A stretch of 64,000 nucleotides of DNA from Methanocella_A sp049676595 (GCF_049676595.1 NZ_CP187259.1:1054001-1118000); one strand, 5' to 3'. Shown: positions 9,329 to 18,361, numbered from the stretch's first letter. The notes: generated from the letters alone by a model not told the origin. Numbers and translations are program-made.

Positions 9329-11197
9329 ATGTGCGGTATTAACGGATTCAACTGGAAAGACGTGCGCTTGATCAGCCAGATGAACGATATAACCAGACAC
9401 AGGGGGCCGGATGATCACGGTATCTACCGGGACGAGACGGTCTCCCTCGGCCATACCCGGCTGTCGATCATCGATCTCTCCGAGAAAGGGCACCAGCCCA
9501 TGTCCAATGAGGACGGGACGATATGGATCACCTACAACGGGGAAATCTACAACTACCGGGAGCTAAGGCAGGAGCTGCTCGAGAAAGGTCATACGTTCAG
9601 AAGCGACTCCGACACTGAAGTAGTCATTCACGCCTACGAAGAGTTCGGCCCGGACTTCGTCCGAAGGCTCAGGGGTATGTGGGCTTTTTGCATCTACGAC
9701 CGCAACCTCGGCCGACTCATGCTGTCCAGGGACCAGTTCGGTATCAAGCCCCTGTACTACCACCTCAGCCCCGGCAAGATCATCTTCTCCTCCATGATCA
9801 CTGCCATACTCTGCCATGAGGTTCAGACTGCTCCCAGTGCAAAGGCCATCATGGAGTACCTCGCCTTCAACCTCGAAGACCACGGCACCGATACCTTCTT
9901 CGAAAACATCAGCTCCCTGGCCACCGATTCCATCCTCCTCTACGACCTGAAGAGCCACGAGCACAAGCTCCTGAAGTGGTACGACCGGGAGCCCCGGCCA
10001 GCAAATGCTGCGCCCGACATCAAAACACTCTTTACCGAAAGCGTCCGGCAGCGGACCCTCGCCGACGTGCCCATCGGCAGCTGCCTGAGTGGCGGAGTCG
10101 ACTCGTCCGCTATCGTATGCATCCTCGATCAGCTGCTCGAGAGCGACTTCTACACTTTCTCATTCGTGGTCCCTGGCAGCCTGATCGACGAGAGCAGGTA
10201 CATCCGGGAGATCGGCCGGGTCACCCGGACCAGGCAATTTTTCACCACACTCGACCCCGAAGACTTCCTGGCAGACATCGACGACTTTGTCGCGGCACAG
10301 GAAGAGCCGGTGGGCGGGTTGAGCCCTTATGCCCAGTACAGGGTGATGAAGCTGGCCCACGAGCACGGCGCCAAAGTCCTGCTGGACGGGCAGGGGGGCG
10401 ACGAGCTGTTCGCGGGCTACGTCTACTACTACAGCTACTATTTCTACGAGATGTTTCGCAGCTTCCGGTGGGCAAAGCTGGCCAGGGAGATGCTTCTCTA
10501 CTACCGGAACTCCCGGAAAACCTACAGCAGCGCACTGTTCGCCTTTTTGCTCATGCCGAAAGCCCTCAAGGCGCAGGTATGGAAAGCCCGGCTCTGTACC
10601 TGGATCAATCACGATTACCTGCAACAGGTCTGCGGCGACACTTACGACCCCCGGTGGAACCCCGTACCCCTGAATGATATCCTGCGCCTCTCACTGTTCA
10701 GTACCGCGATACCCGAGATGATGCGGTGGGAGGACAAAAACTCCATGCGCTGGAGCATCGAGACCCGGCCCCCGTTCCTGGACGTAGACCTCGTGGAAGC
10801 CGTAACTTCAATGCCCGCCGGGGAAAAGCTCCGGGACGGCAACACCAAGGTCATCTTCCGCAAAGCCATGGACGCCGTCATCCCGCCCCTCATCAGGGAC
10901 CGTAAGGACAAGATCGGGTTCGCAGCCCCGGCAGACGACTTCTTCCGGGACCCGAAAATAGTGGCCTACTGCACGGACCTCATCTACTCCGACAGCTTCC
11001 GCAGCCGCCCGTACTGGGAGTGGGGCCGGGTGGAGAAGATCTTCCGGGACCACGTCGCCGGCCGCCAAAATGCAGGGGACCTCATCTTCAAGTGGATCAA
11101 CCTCGAGCTCTGGCTGCGGCACTTCTTCGAGGGCCGGGATATCACGGGGGCCGGGCAAGTGCCGGTAAAGGTGGCGCCGCTGGCGGTCGTGAAATGA
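9329..11197 (+). CDS. asnB: Asparagine synthase-type glutamine amidotransferase
   Basis: The start is set at ATG 9329 because class II glutamine amidotransferases need Cys at position 2 (MCGINGF), which becomes the N-terminal nucleophile. A TTG at 9296 would bury it. The protein is 622 residues. The N-terminal glutaminase domain has RHRGPDDHG, GHTRLSIIDLS and YNGEIYNYRELR; the synthetase domain has the PP-loop SGGVDSSA and later PFLDVDLVEAV and DKIGFAAP. It amidates a carboxylate through an adenylate using glutamine. It lies inside a surface-glycan locus, so the product may be asparagine or an amidated uronic acid as in some O-antigen loci; sequence alone does not decide. Confidence 0.85.
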   Translation: MCGINGFNWKDVRLISQMNDITRHRGPDDHGIYRDETVSLGHTRLSIIDLSEKGHQPMSNEDGTIWITYNGEIYNYRELRQELLEKGHTFRSDSDTEVVIHAYEEFGPDFVRRLRGMWAFCIYDRNLGRLMLSRDQFGIKPLYYHLSPGKIIFSSMITAILCHEVQTAPSAKAIMEYLAFNLEDHGTDTFFENISSLATDSILLYDLKSHEHKLLKWYDREPRPANAAPDIKTLFTESVRQRTLADVPIGSCLSGGVDSSAIVCILDQLLESDFYTFSFVVPGSLIDESRYIREIGRVTRTRQFFTTLDPEDFLADIDDFVAAQEEPVGGLSPYAQYRVMKLAHEHGAKVLLDGQGGDELFAGYVYYYSYYFYEMFRSFRWAKLAREMLLYYRNSRKTYSSALFAFLLMPKALKAQVWKARLCTWINHDYLQQVCGDTYDPRWNPVPLNDILRLSLFSTAIPEMMRWEDKNSMRWSIETRPPFLDVDLVEAVTSMPAGEKLRDGNTKVIFRKAMDAVIPPLIRDRKDKIGFAAPADDFFRDPKIVAYCTDLIYSDSFRSRPYWEWGRVEKIFRDHVAGRQNAGDLIFKWINLELWLRHFFEGRDITGAGQVPVKVAPLAVVK

Positions 11198-11202
11198 GCG
11201 TG

Positions 11203-11505
11203 AGAAGGAATAAGAACGCTGCGCTGTGCTGGCCACCATTTCCGGGATACCGATAAGGTAGTTGCCTATGTGCCCGTGAACGTGGACTAACGCTGCGCTG
11301 TGCCGGGATCACAGATTTATACAGATTGCACGAATTACACAGATGACTTTAGAATAATGTGATAGACCCGTAATCCATTTACCATCGATTAGCATCTGTG
11401 CAATCTGTTCAATCTGTATAAATCTGTGTTCTGGCACAGCGCAGCGTTCGTATTGCTGTCTCACGCTATACGGGCAACCAGAAACGCGCAGCCCAGCGTA
11501 CGCTT
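11203..11505. repeat. Family-1 palindromic element (ACACAGATT word)
   Basis: Left arm 11288-11345 and right arm 11393-11449 are inverted repeats with few mismatches. Both carry AACGCTGCGCTGTGCC at the outer end and CACAGATTTATACAGATTG inside. The loop is about 47 bases. A second copy of the outer left box lies at 11213-11250. The right side continues through TTCGTATTGCTGTCTCACGC and GCAACCAGAAACGC, which recur at 16666-16705. No coding potential. The remainder of this 541-bp gap (11506-11738) is AT-rich and holds the promoter and leader of the next gene. Confidence 0.85.
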
Positions 11506-11603
11506 TCGTTTAGATCGATCTGATTTTCTGCTTAGTGAACATGATCTAATTCTTTGAAATATCCCAGAACTTTTTAATAAAGTTTCTACCGCCAGCAGAA
11601 AAA

Positions 11604-11627
11604 AGTATATATGGGATATAAATAAAC
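11604..11627 (+). promoter_or_regulatory. TATA boxes upstream of NosD-like gene 1
   Basis: Two overlapping AT boxes (AGTATATATGGG and GATATAAATAAAC) are the best promoter candidates. A start near 11640-11655 would give a leader of about 90 bases before the ATT at 11739. Confidence 0.35.
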
Positions 11628-11738
11628 CGAAAAGTGCTTACTAAATAGCTGATATATACGCACGGTTAAAGTGGGCGATCTGTTGGCCGTCAACCGGCCC
11701 TCCTGACTTTTGCCGGGCGTAAAAACGGTGGTGTTGTT

Positions 11739-13697
11739 ATTAAAAAACTTATCATAGTAACGGCTCTGATATGCACTCTTCTCGCAGCATCTCTCAGCCT
11801 GACTCCCCTGAACGCCACGGCCCAGACGATCACCGTGGGCCCGGGCGGGCAGTATTCCAGCATTCAGACAGCGATCAACAACGCGGCTGCGGGCGACGTC
11901 ATCAACGTCAACAGCGGCACCTACAAGGAGAACATAGTCCTCAACAAGGCGATCACGCTCAAGGGCGTGGACACCGGCTCGGGCAGGCCCGTCATCGACG
12001 GCATGCTCAACGGCAAGGACGCCGTCAGCGTCACGGCCAGCGGGGCATGGATCGAGAACTTCGCGGTGACCAGAGGCAAGAGCGGCATCAGCATCGCAAC
12101 GACCGGTGTCACCGTCAAGGGCAACACGATCCGGGACAACACCGAGTACGGCGTATCCCTGTACCAGGCGTCCGGTAACAAGATCATGGGCAATTCGATC
12201 TGGTACAATAAAATCGACGGTATCATCCTCCAGCGTTCCTCCAACAACAACCTGATTTCCGGGAACGACGTGAGCTACAACGCGCAGTCCAGCGTCGAGT
12301 ACGAGAACAAGAACGCCGTCAAGCTCTACCAGTCGAACGGCAACGTCATCTCCGACAACACCATGAAGCAGAACGGCGGCACCATCACCCGCCAGCCCGG
12401 CAACCGCGTTTACCGCCTTGGCGACGGAGTACAGCTGTACGAGACCCGGGACAACATCGTGAAGAACAACGTCATGATCGACGACCACTATGCGGTCTGG
12501 ATCTACAAGTCGACCAACTGCACCGTCACCGGCAACACCGCTTCGGGCGAGTACTACAACATCATGGTCGAGCAGTCCCACCGCAACACTGTCGCGGGTA
12601 ACACCGTATCTAAAGGCGGCCGGGGCATCTGGCTCGACTATGCCAGCTACAACACGGTCAAGGGCAACAAGGTCACCGGGGGCGGCAGCTCCGAGTGGTC
12701 GACCTACCTCGTGACGCTTTCCAACGCGTGGTACAACACCCTGGAGGAGAACGTCATCAGCAACAGCAGCTACGTGTACAACGCCCTCTGGCTGACCAAC
12801 TCCAGCTACAACACGCTGAAGGGTAACCGGATCTCGAATACGGGTGGCCCGCTGCTGATCGATTCCTCCCGCAATAACCGGCTGTACCTGAACGACTTCC
12901 TCGACGGCGTCGGCTCCGGCGGCTCCGGGAACTACTGGACGTCTTCCGGGACGATGACCTACCAGTATAATGGCGCCACCTACACCAGCACGGTCGGTAA
13001 CAAATACAAGGATTACACCGGCACCGACGGCAACCGCAACGGCATAGGCGACACATCTTACACAAAGAACGGGGTAAGCGACGCCTACCCGCTGATGCAG
13101 ACTCACGACAAGTATCTGCAGCCCGGATCGGCAACCCCGACTCCCACTCCCACTACTACGCCTACTGCGACTCCGAAGCCTACCGTGACACCTACAGCCA
13201 CACCCAGGCCGACAGTAACTCCGACGCCCACTGCTACGCCCACGGCAACCCCGAAGCCGACGGTAGCGCCAACGGTTACTCCGACTGCGACCCCGCGGCC
13301 CACCCTCGCTCCGACTCCCACGCCCACCCCGGCACCGGCTCCGGGCACTCCCGACTACGCCGTGGATAACATGAGGAGCATGGCCAGCTACAACGGCGAT
13401 GTCAAGCGCATGGAAACCTTCAGCGTCAGCCCCGGCACCGCGCTGACCCAGAACGTCTACTACAAGAACATCGGGGCGAAGGCTGACACCTACGCTATCT
13501 ACGTGACCGGCATCCCCGCTACGTGGTACAAGGTCAACATGTACGAGACTGCCCTGGTGCAGCCCCTGGACTTCCGGTACGGCTACGTGACCATTACTCC
13601 GGCCACAACCGGCACCTACAACGTGAACATCCAGGTGAAATCTACGACGCAGCCGGGTGTCCAGGATACGGTCAACTACGTACTGCACGTGAAATAA
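11739..13697 (+). CDS. Secreted NosD-like right-handed beta-helix protein with Thr/Pro stalk (probable ATT start)
   Basis: In this frame there is no ATG, GTG or TTG between the stop at 11667 and a GTG at 11835. The codons from ATT 11739 read as a textbook signal peptide, MKKLIIVTALICTLLAAS and on to NATAQ, with GGTGGTG five bases upstream of the ATT. Starting at 11835 would remove the signal. The mature protein has a parallel beta-helix of PbH1/NosD repeats (many N-x-I-x-x-N turns), a Thr/Pro-rich linker of about 70 residues (13132-13350) and a C-terminal Ig-like domain of about 110 residues. Such proteins bind or cut polysaccharides at the cell surface; no catalytic residues could be assigned. 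A paralogue follows. Confidence 0.8.
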   Translation: MKKLIIVTALICTLLAASLSLTPLNATAQTITVGPGGQYSSIQTAINNAAAGDVINVNSGTYKENIVLNKAITLKGVDTGSGRPVIDGMLNGKDAVSVTASGAWIENFAVTRGKSGISIATTGVTVKGNTIRDNTEYGVSLYQASGNKIMGNSIWYNKIDGIILQRSSNNNLISGNDVSYNAQSSVEYENKNAVKLYQSNGNVISDNTMKQNGGTITRQPGNRVYRLGDGVQLYETRDNIVKNNVMIDDHYAVWIYKSTNCTVTGNTASGEYYNIMVEQSHRNTVAGNTVSKGGRGIWLDYASYNTVKGNKVTGGGSSEWSTYLVTLSNAWYNTLEENVISNSSYVYNALWLTNSSYNTLKGNRISNTGGPLLIDSSRNNRLYLNDFLDGVGSGGSGNYWTSSGTMTYQYNGATYTSTVGNKYKDYTGTDGNRNGIGDTSYTKNGVSDAYPLMQTHDKYLQPGSATPTPTPTTTPTATPKPTVTPTATPRPTVTPTPTATPTATPKPTVAPTVTPTATPRPTLAPTPTPTPAPAPGTPDYAVDNMRSMASYNGDVKRMETFSVSPGTALTQNVYYKNIGAKADTYAIYVTGIPATWYKVNMYETALVQPLDFRYGYVTITPATTGTYNVNIQVKSTTQPGVQDTVNYVLHVK

Positions 13698-13698
13698 A

Positions 13699-13728
13699 GT
13701 GGGGGGTAATCCCTCACCTTCTCTTTTT
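13699..13728 (+). terminator. Hairpin plus T-run after NosD-like gene 1
   Basis: GTGGGGG and CCCTCAC form a 7-bp stem with one mismatch around a five-base loop. The stem is followed by CTTCTCTTTTT. It begins two bases after the stop codon. Confidence 0.5.
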
Positions 13729-13891
13729 AACAGGCTGCCGGCCTGTCGCAGATACTCTAACAATTTTCTGGTTATAGCGTTCTTACCAGCGGGTAGTACC
13801 CGACGACGGGTAACTATATTACTATAAAATAATTATGTAATAATATTAATTTCCGGCCTGCAACCGGCTAAACCTGCGGCGGTGTGTCCTC

Positions 13892-15526
13892 ATTCGGAAA
13901 AAGATCGTGTTCGTCGCTATAATTATCTGTCTGCTGCTCTTCAGCCCTGCCATCGTCGATACAAACGCTAAAACGATCACCGTCGGCGAGGCCGGTGAAT
14001 ACCGGAGCATCCAGCAGGGGATCGACCGGGCAGGCGACGGGGATACGGTCCTCGTCGGAAGTGGCACGTATCACGAAAATCTCAACGTGAATAAGCAGCT
14101 CATCATCAAAGGCATAGATGATGGGAACGGCTATCCAATCGTATGCGGAAACGGTCCCGGCTGCACAATCGGCATCCGCTCCGGCGGGACACGGATAGAA
14201 GGGCTCAGGGTAACGGGCACTGATAGCAAAGGCACAGGTATCGGCGTATACTCAGACGGCAACACAATCCTGGGCTGCGTAGTATCCGGGAACCGGCTGG
14301 GCATCCAGGTCTCGGATTCCCGGCTGAACACCATCACTTCCAATGATCTGTCCGACAACTACATCGGCATAGACCTTAACCGGTCGGACAACAATATGAT
14401 CGCCGATAACGTCGTCAACAGCAACAGTTTTCACGGCCTCAAGCTGTACGCCTCGGCAGGCAACTCCATCCTGGATAACGTCGCCTGCTATAACTCCGAC
14501 GACGCGATCAGCCTCGAACAGGCTTCCGACAACAACCTCATCTCCGGAAACAACGTCAGCTTCAACGCACTCTCCAGCATAGAGTTCGAAAATAAAAACG
14601 CCATAAGCATCTACCTTTCTGACGGCAACGTCGTCTCGAATAACCTGCTGAAGCTCAATGGCGGAACGGTCGCCAGAGATGGCGGAGCCCACATCTACCG
14701 TCTAGGCGACGGCGTGCAGCTGAAGAACACGAGGGACTGCGTGGTGAAGGACAACGTGATGATAGACGACCACTATGCAGTCTGGATCGACGACTCTGAA
14801 AATGCCACAGTCACAGGCAATACTGCATCCGGAGAATACTACAACATCATCGTGGAAAACTCCCGGGACTGCCTGGTGGCCGATAACGTGCTTTCGAACG
14901 GCGGCCGAAATCTCCGGCTGCTGAACGCCCACCACTGCACCCTCCGAAACAACACCATGTCGGGCGGCATGTATGACATTACCCTGACCGACTCGTGGTA
15001 TAACACGATAGAGAACTGCACCTGGGGCGACAGCGCTCCGGGGTACCAGAGCCTCTGGCTGTCCAATTCAAGCTACAATACCTTAACGAGAAACACGGCC
15101 CACGATAATGGCCGGGGCATCTGGCTGGAGAGCTCCGCAAACAACCGGCTCTACCTGAATGATTTCCTCGACGGGATATACTCTGCCAGCCAGAATAATT
15201 TTTGGAGTACGCCAGGGCCTGAAACATACCAGTACAACGGCAGAACGTATACGGGATATCTTGGAAACCGCTATGGCGATTATGGCGGCCACGACGTAAA
15301 CGGCGATGGTCTCGGGGAGATACCCTATACCCAGAATGGGGTCGCAGATCAGTATCCCCTCACCGGGGCCGTAACTGATTTCCTCATCCCGCCACCTGTC
15401 CCGGAGCCCTCTCCCACCTCCCTCAGCACGCCAGGGCCGGTGGTTACTCCAGAACCTGCTTCGCCTGATCTATGGCAGTGGCTCGGAATGCAGCTGAAAA
15501 CCTGGCTGCAGTATCTTCACTTCTAA
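13892..15526 (+). CDS. Secreted NosD-like right-handed beta-helix protein, paralogue 2 (probable ATT start)
   Basis: Reading from ATT 13892 gives an n-region (RKK) followed by the hydrophobic core IVFVAIIICLLLFSPAIV and a mature start near NAKTITVG. GGCGGTG lies seven bases upstream. The alternative GTG at 13907 drops the basic residues. The next in-frame upstream codons contain no ATG, GTG or TTG before a stop at 13847. The beta-helix aligns with paralogue 1 (for example GVQL...DDHYAVWI...ASGEYYNI and NNRLYLNDFLDG). It lacks the long Thr/Pro stalk and C-terminal Ig-like domain, ending in a short Pro-rich tail with an amphipathic end (LWQWLGMQLKTWLQYLHF) that might associate with membrane. 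Confidence 0.8.
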   Translation: MRKKIVFVAIIICLLLFSPAIVDTNAKTITVGEAGEYRSIQQGIDRAGDGDTVLVGSGTYHENLNVNKQLIIKGIDDGNGYPIVCGNGPGCTIGIRSGGTRIEGLRVTGTDSKGTGIGVYSDGNTILGCVVSGNRLGIQVSDSRLNTITSNDLSDNYIGIDLNRSDNNMIADNVVNSNSFHGLKLYASAGNSILDNVACYNSDDAISLEQASDNNLISGNNVSFNALSSIEFENKNAISIYLSDGNVVSNNLLKLNGGTVARDGGAHIYRLGDGVQLKNTRDCVVKDNVMIDDHYAVWIDDSENATVTGNTASGEYYNIIVENSRDCLVADNVLSNGGRNLRLLNAHHCTLRNNTMSGGMYDITLTDSWYNTIENCTWGDSAPGYQSLWLSNSSYNTLTRNTAHDNGRGIWLESSANNRLYLNDFLDGIYSASQNNFWSTPGPETYQYNGRTYTGYLGNRYGDYGGHDVNGDGLGEIPYTQNGVADQYPLTGAVTDFLIPPPVPEPSPTSLSTPGPVVTPEPASPDLWQWLGMQLKTWLQYLHF

Positions 15527-15718
15527 ACGCTTTCATACCCTCATATTTTTCTAGAATATGTACAAACAGTTACCCCCGTGCTCGTGAACGTACACAAACG
15601 CTGCGCTGTGCTGGCAATCATTTCCGGGTTACTCGTAAACTGCTGTCTCTGTGCTGGTAAACGTACACGATCGCTGCGCTGTGCCAAGGTCACAGATTTC
15701 GACAAATGGCACGGATTG

Positions 15719-16547
15719 CCAGTATCCCCGTGCCTGAGGTGTAATCGGTGGTCCGGTGTTACGGTCTTGTTTGGGCTATCGTGGGTAGCACGAAGACACT
15801 AAACTATTTTTTTAGAGGGACACAAAAACACTAATACTCTAAGGTGCACGGCTAAAACACGAACTGCACGAAATCACTATTAATCGACAAAATGCACGAA
15901 GGGCACGGTCTAAAAACACGAACAAGTGGCACGAATACCCAAAGACACTAAACTAAAACACAGTTGATGAAGCGGTTGCCATCGTTACCCGTATCCTGAT
16001 TACGATTATTCTTGGAACTTTTGGGCAGATGCCAGATCGGTAAACACAACGTACACTACGGCCACGACGTACACGACGTTTACTTAGATTGGCTGGCTAT
16101 CTGATCATATTCGAATAACGTCGTGTCCGTCGTGTACGTTGTGTCCGTCGTGTTAACCATTCCAGCATATCCGATACATTCCAGAAACGATTATCATTAT
16201 ATACGGGGTTCTCGACCTTCACAAATTCTAGAAACGACTATATTGTACAGCCGCATGGCTGGAGTAGTCGTGGCAGGAGTAAGGCGAAATGGTTGTTTGT
16301 CTTAACTTGGTGGCTTAGTGATTTCGCGGAACTTGTTCGTGTTCTTAGACCGTGTATTAGTGTCCTTTGAGTTTTAACCGGTGTCTTAGTGCAATTCGGG
16401 ATTTAGCCGTGAACTTAGAGCCTTCGAGCACTTTGTGTCCATCTAAAAAAAGATTTTTGTGTCTTCGTGCTACCCACGATAGCCCATGCAAGGACAGAGC
16501 ACCCGGCAGCCCAACAACCACAAGCCAAACAAGTACGGGAATACTGG
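15719..16547. mobile_element. MITE-like palindromic element inserted in a family-1 palindrome
   Basis: This 829-bp segment starts CCAGTATCCCCGTGC and ends with the near-exact complement GTACGGGAATACTGG. Outside it, the left flank ends ...CACGGATTG and the right flank resumes AAAGCACAGATATGACTCG. In the uninterrupted family-1 copy at 44.9 kb the same place reads AGATTGCACAGATACGACTCG, so the segment appears to have entered the left arm there. No transposase is encoded, so it would be non-autonomous. No clear target-site duplication is visible. Confidence 0.6.
16043..16154. repeat. Family-3 hairpin (ACACGACGT word), copy 1
   Basis: The left arm 16043-16080 reads as four 9-base words (ACACAACGT, ACACTACGG, CCACGACGT, ACACGACGT). 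The right arm 16117-16154 complements it at 32 of 38 positions. The flank GCAGATGCCAGATC at 16025-16038 is shared with the copy at 25.2 kb. Confidence 0.8.
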
Positions 16548-16778
16548 AAAGCACAGATATGACTCGATAAGAGTAGGATATTAGCCCGCCAATTAATTGA
16601 ATTCGATGCTATCTGTGTAATCTGCGCAATCTGTCGGAATCTGTGATCTGGCACAGTGCAGCGTTCGTATTGCTGTCTCACGCCCCACTAGCAACCAGAA
16701 ACGCACAGCGCAGCGTTCGTATATGTTGTTCGATAAAGTTGGGGAGCCCCGGATCTGTCCCGGGGCCAGTTGTCTATC

Positions 16779-18254
16779 TTAAGCGGCCGGAATCGCCTCT
16801 TCCGTCTTTTTCTTGCCGTGGGCCTGGTCTGCGATCCGGTGCCCGTTCTTGTCTCCCCTGCCGATGCCCTTGTAGACGAAGCCGTGGGAGATGTACGTGT
16901 CCGGGTCAATGATGTTGCGCCCGTCGATGATGACCGGGTGCTCCTTGCCCGTCAGCTCTTTTATCAAGGCAGAGTCGAGGGCTTTGTATTCGCTGTGGCC
17001 GGTCATGATGGCGACTATGTCTGCTCCCTCGACGGTATCCTCGATGCTGCGCAGGATGGGCACCCCGGGGTACTTCTCGACATACGGGTCGTGAACCTTG
17101 ACCTCGAAGCCGTCGAGGAGGAGGAGGTCCCTGTAAGTCTCGGAAGGCGTGTTCCTGGCGTCGTCGGAGTTGTTGAGGAAAGCCCAGCCGAGAATGGCAG
17201 CTCTTGCGCCTTTCTTAGCTTTGCCCGCCCGCTTCAGGCCCTGCAAGGTAAGGTTAAACATGTGCCTCGGCATAAAGTCGTTGACGTTCCTGGCCAGGAC
17301 GAACAGCGAGTCTTTGCCCTCGGGGTAGTCCAGGTGACCGTTCAGGATCTTGACACCGCGCTCCAGGTGGTAGGTGTCCTTGGTCAGGCAGTGGCCTCCC
17401 ACGCCGGCTCCCGGCCAGAGTATAGCTCTGGTGATGCCCTCTCCTTTCAGGCTGTCGATGCCGGTGCGGACGTCGTAGAAGTTGATGCCCATTGCTTCGC
17501 AATAGAGAGCTAATTCATTTGCAGCAGCTATTTGCATATCTCTAAAAGTATTCTCTGCTGTCTTGGTGACCTCTGCAGCGGTCGCCGACATCGGGATGAT
17601 CTTGCCCCTGGTCAAAATCGGGGCGTATAGCTCGACGGCACGCTTCGTGCTCACGGCGTCGATGCCGCCTACGATGCGATCGTGTTCCTGGATGTTCTTG
17701 AGCAGGCGGCCGACCATCACACGCTCGGGAGCGTGGGCGAGGGCAAATTCCACTCCGGCCTTCATGCCGGACTCTTCTTCCAGCACTTCCCTGGCCATAC
17801 CCATGGTTGTGCCGGGGGTAACGGTCGACTCGATGACCACGAGGGTGCCATACCGAATGTACTTACCTGCCATGCGCAGACCTTCGGTCAGCGCGCCGAA
17901 ATCAGGCACCAGGTCCTTGGGATTCTTAAACGGCGTCTGAATTGCGAGAGTGACAGCATCCAGCTCCCTGATCCTCGAGAAGTCCGAGGTACACTCGAAC
18001 TTGCCCTCGGAAACCACCTTTTTCAGCAGGTCCTCCAGGCCCGGCTCCTCGCCCTTGAGCGGGCTTTCGCCCTTATTGAGCATATCGATCTTGTAGCCCG
18101 AGGACGGGGAGTCTCTCTGGAAGCCACAGACATGGGTGAACTGCTTGCAGTCTGCGAATAAAGCTGCTGCGGGAATACCCACGTAGCCCATGCCAATAAC
18201 TCCAACTTTCCTGATCGGTCCTTTCCGTTCGATGATCTTTTTCAAATCGTCCAT
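16779..18254 (-). CDS. UDP-N-acetyl-D-mannosaminuronate-type nucleotide-sugar dehydrogenase
   Basis: The start is ATG 18254 with AAGGGG eight bases upstream; a TTG six bases earlier is the alternative. The protein is about 491 residues. Motifs in order: the Rossmann loop VGVIGMGYVGIPAA, STVTPGTT, the EVTKTAENTFRDMQIAAANE helix, and the catalytic loop PGAGVGGHCLTKD with the nucleophilic Cys. This is the WecC-like branch of the UDP-Glc/GDP-Man dehydrogenase superfamily, which oxidises a UDP-hexosamine at C6 in two NAD-dependent steps. It supplies a uronic acid to the surface-glycan genes to its left, and the adjacent AsnB could amidate such a carboxylate. The C-terminal tail is Lys-rich. Confidence 0.85.
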   Translation of the reverse strand: MDDLKKIIERKGPIRKVGVIGMGYVGIPAAALFADCKQFTHVCGFQRDSPSSGYKIDMLNKGESPLKGEEPGLEDLLKKVVSEGKFECTSDFSRIRELDAVTLAIQTPFKNPKDLVPDFGALTEGLRMAGKYIRYGTLVVIESTVTPGTTMGMAREVLEEESGMKAGVEFALAHAPERVMVGRLLKNIQEHDRIVGGIDAVSTKRAVELYAPILTRGKIIPMSATAAEVTKTAENTFRDMQIAAANELALYCEAMGINFYDVRTGIDSLKGEGITRAILWPGAGVGGHCLTKDTYHLERGVKILNGHLDYPEGKDSLFVLARNVNDFMPRHMFNLTLQGLKRAGKAKKGARAAILGWAFLNNSDDARNTPSETYRDLLLLDGFEVKVHDPYVEKYPGVPILRSIEDTVEGADIVAIMTGHSEYKALDSALIKELTGKEHPVIIDGRNIIDPDTYISHGFVYKGIGRGDKNGHRIADQAHGKKKTEEAIPAA

Positions 18255-18298
18255 GTTCAACCCCTTGGGATATAATCATTTTTATATATACAAATATA

Positions 18299-18308
18299 TT
18301 ATATAAAA
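18299..18308 (-). promoter_or_regulatory. TATA box for the nucleotide-sugar dehydrogenase
   Basis: Read on the minus strand this is TTTTATATAA, set in a longer AT stretch. It would start transcription near 18276, about 22 bases before the ATG. Confidence 0.45.
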
Positions 18309-18334
18309 GTTGCGCAATAATTGCTTTGAGGGCT

Positions 18335-18361
18335 TGTGATCCTGGCACAGCGCAGCGTTCG
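18335..18361. repeat. Orphan right arm of a family-1 element
   Basis: TGTGATCCTGGCACAGCGCAG and the next six bases match the right end of the element at 45.04 kb base for base up to GCGCAGCG. No matching left arm is present nearby, so this is a remnant or a half-site. The 254-bp gap is otherwise divergent promoter DNA. Confidence 0.7.

Larger units (their letters stand above)
15590..16705. repeat. 1.1-kb nested palindrome (families 1, 6 and 3)
   Basis: The whole convergent gap between the second NosD-like gene and the dehydrogenase is a set of inverted repeats inside each other. The outermost pair is family 1: 15672-15718 with 16611-16668. Next, 15719-15771 pairs with 16487-16547. Then 15772-15963 pairs with about 16291-16486, including a perfect 28-base match (15772-15799 with 16459-16486). 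The innermost pair is a family-3 hairpin (16043-16080 with 16117-16154, 32 of 38 positions). The arms total about 300 bases a side. All six frames lack a credible protein. A second outer box at 15598-15630 mirrors the layout at 11213. Confidence 0.85.

Noticed and set aside
11586..13763. 725-residue open frame antisense to NosD-like protein 1
   Set aside because: Low-complexity Gly/Val/Arg composition, crosses the coding strand's signal peptide and Thr/Pro repeats; no family features.
15541..16680. Short open frames within the nested palindrome
   Set aside because: They track inverted repeat arms, have no ribosome-binding sites and no sensible composition.
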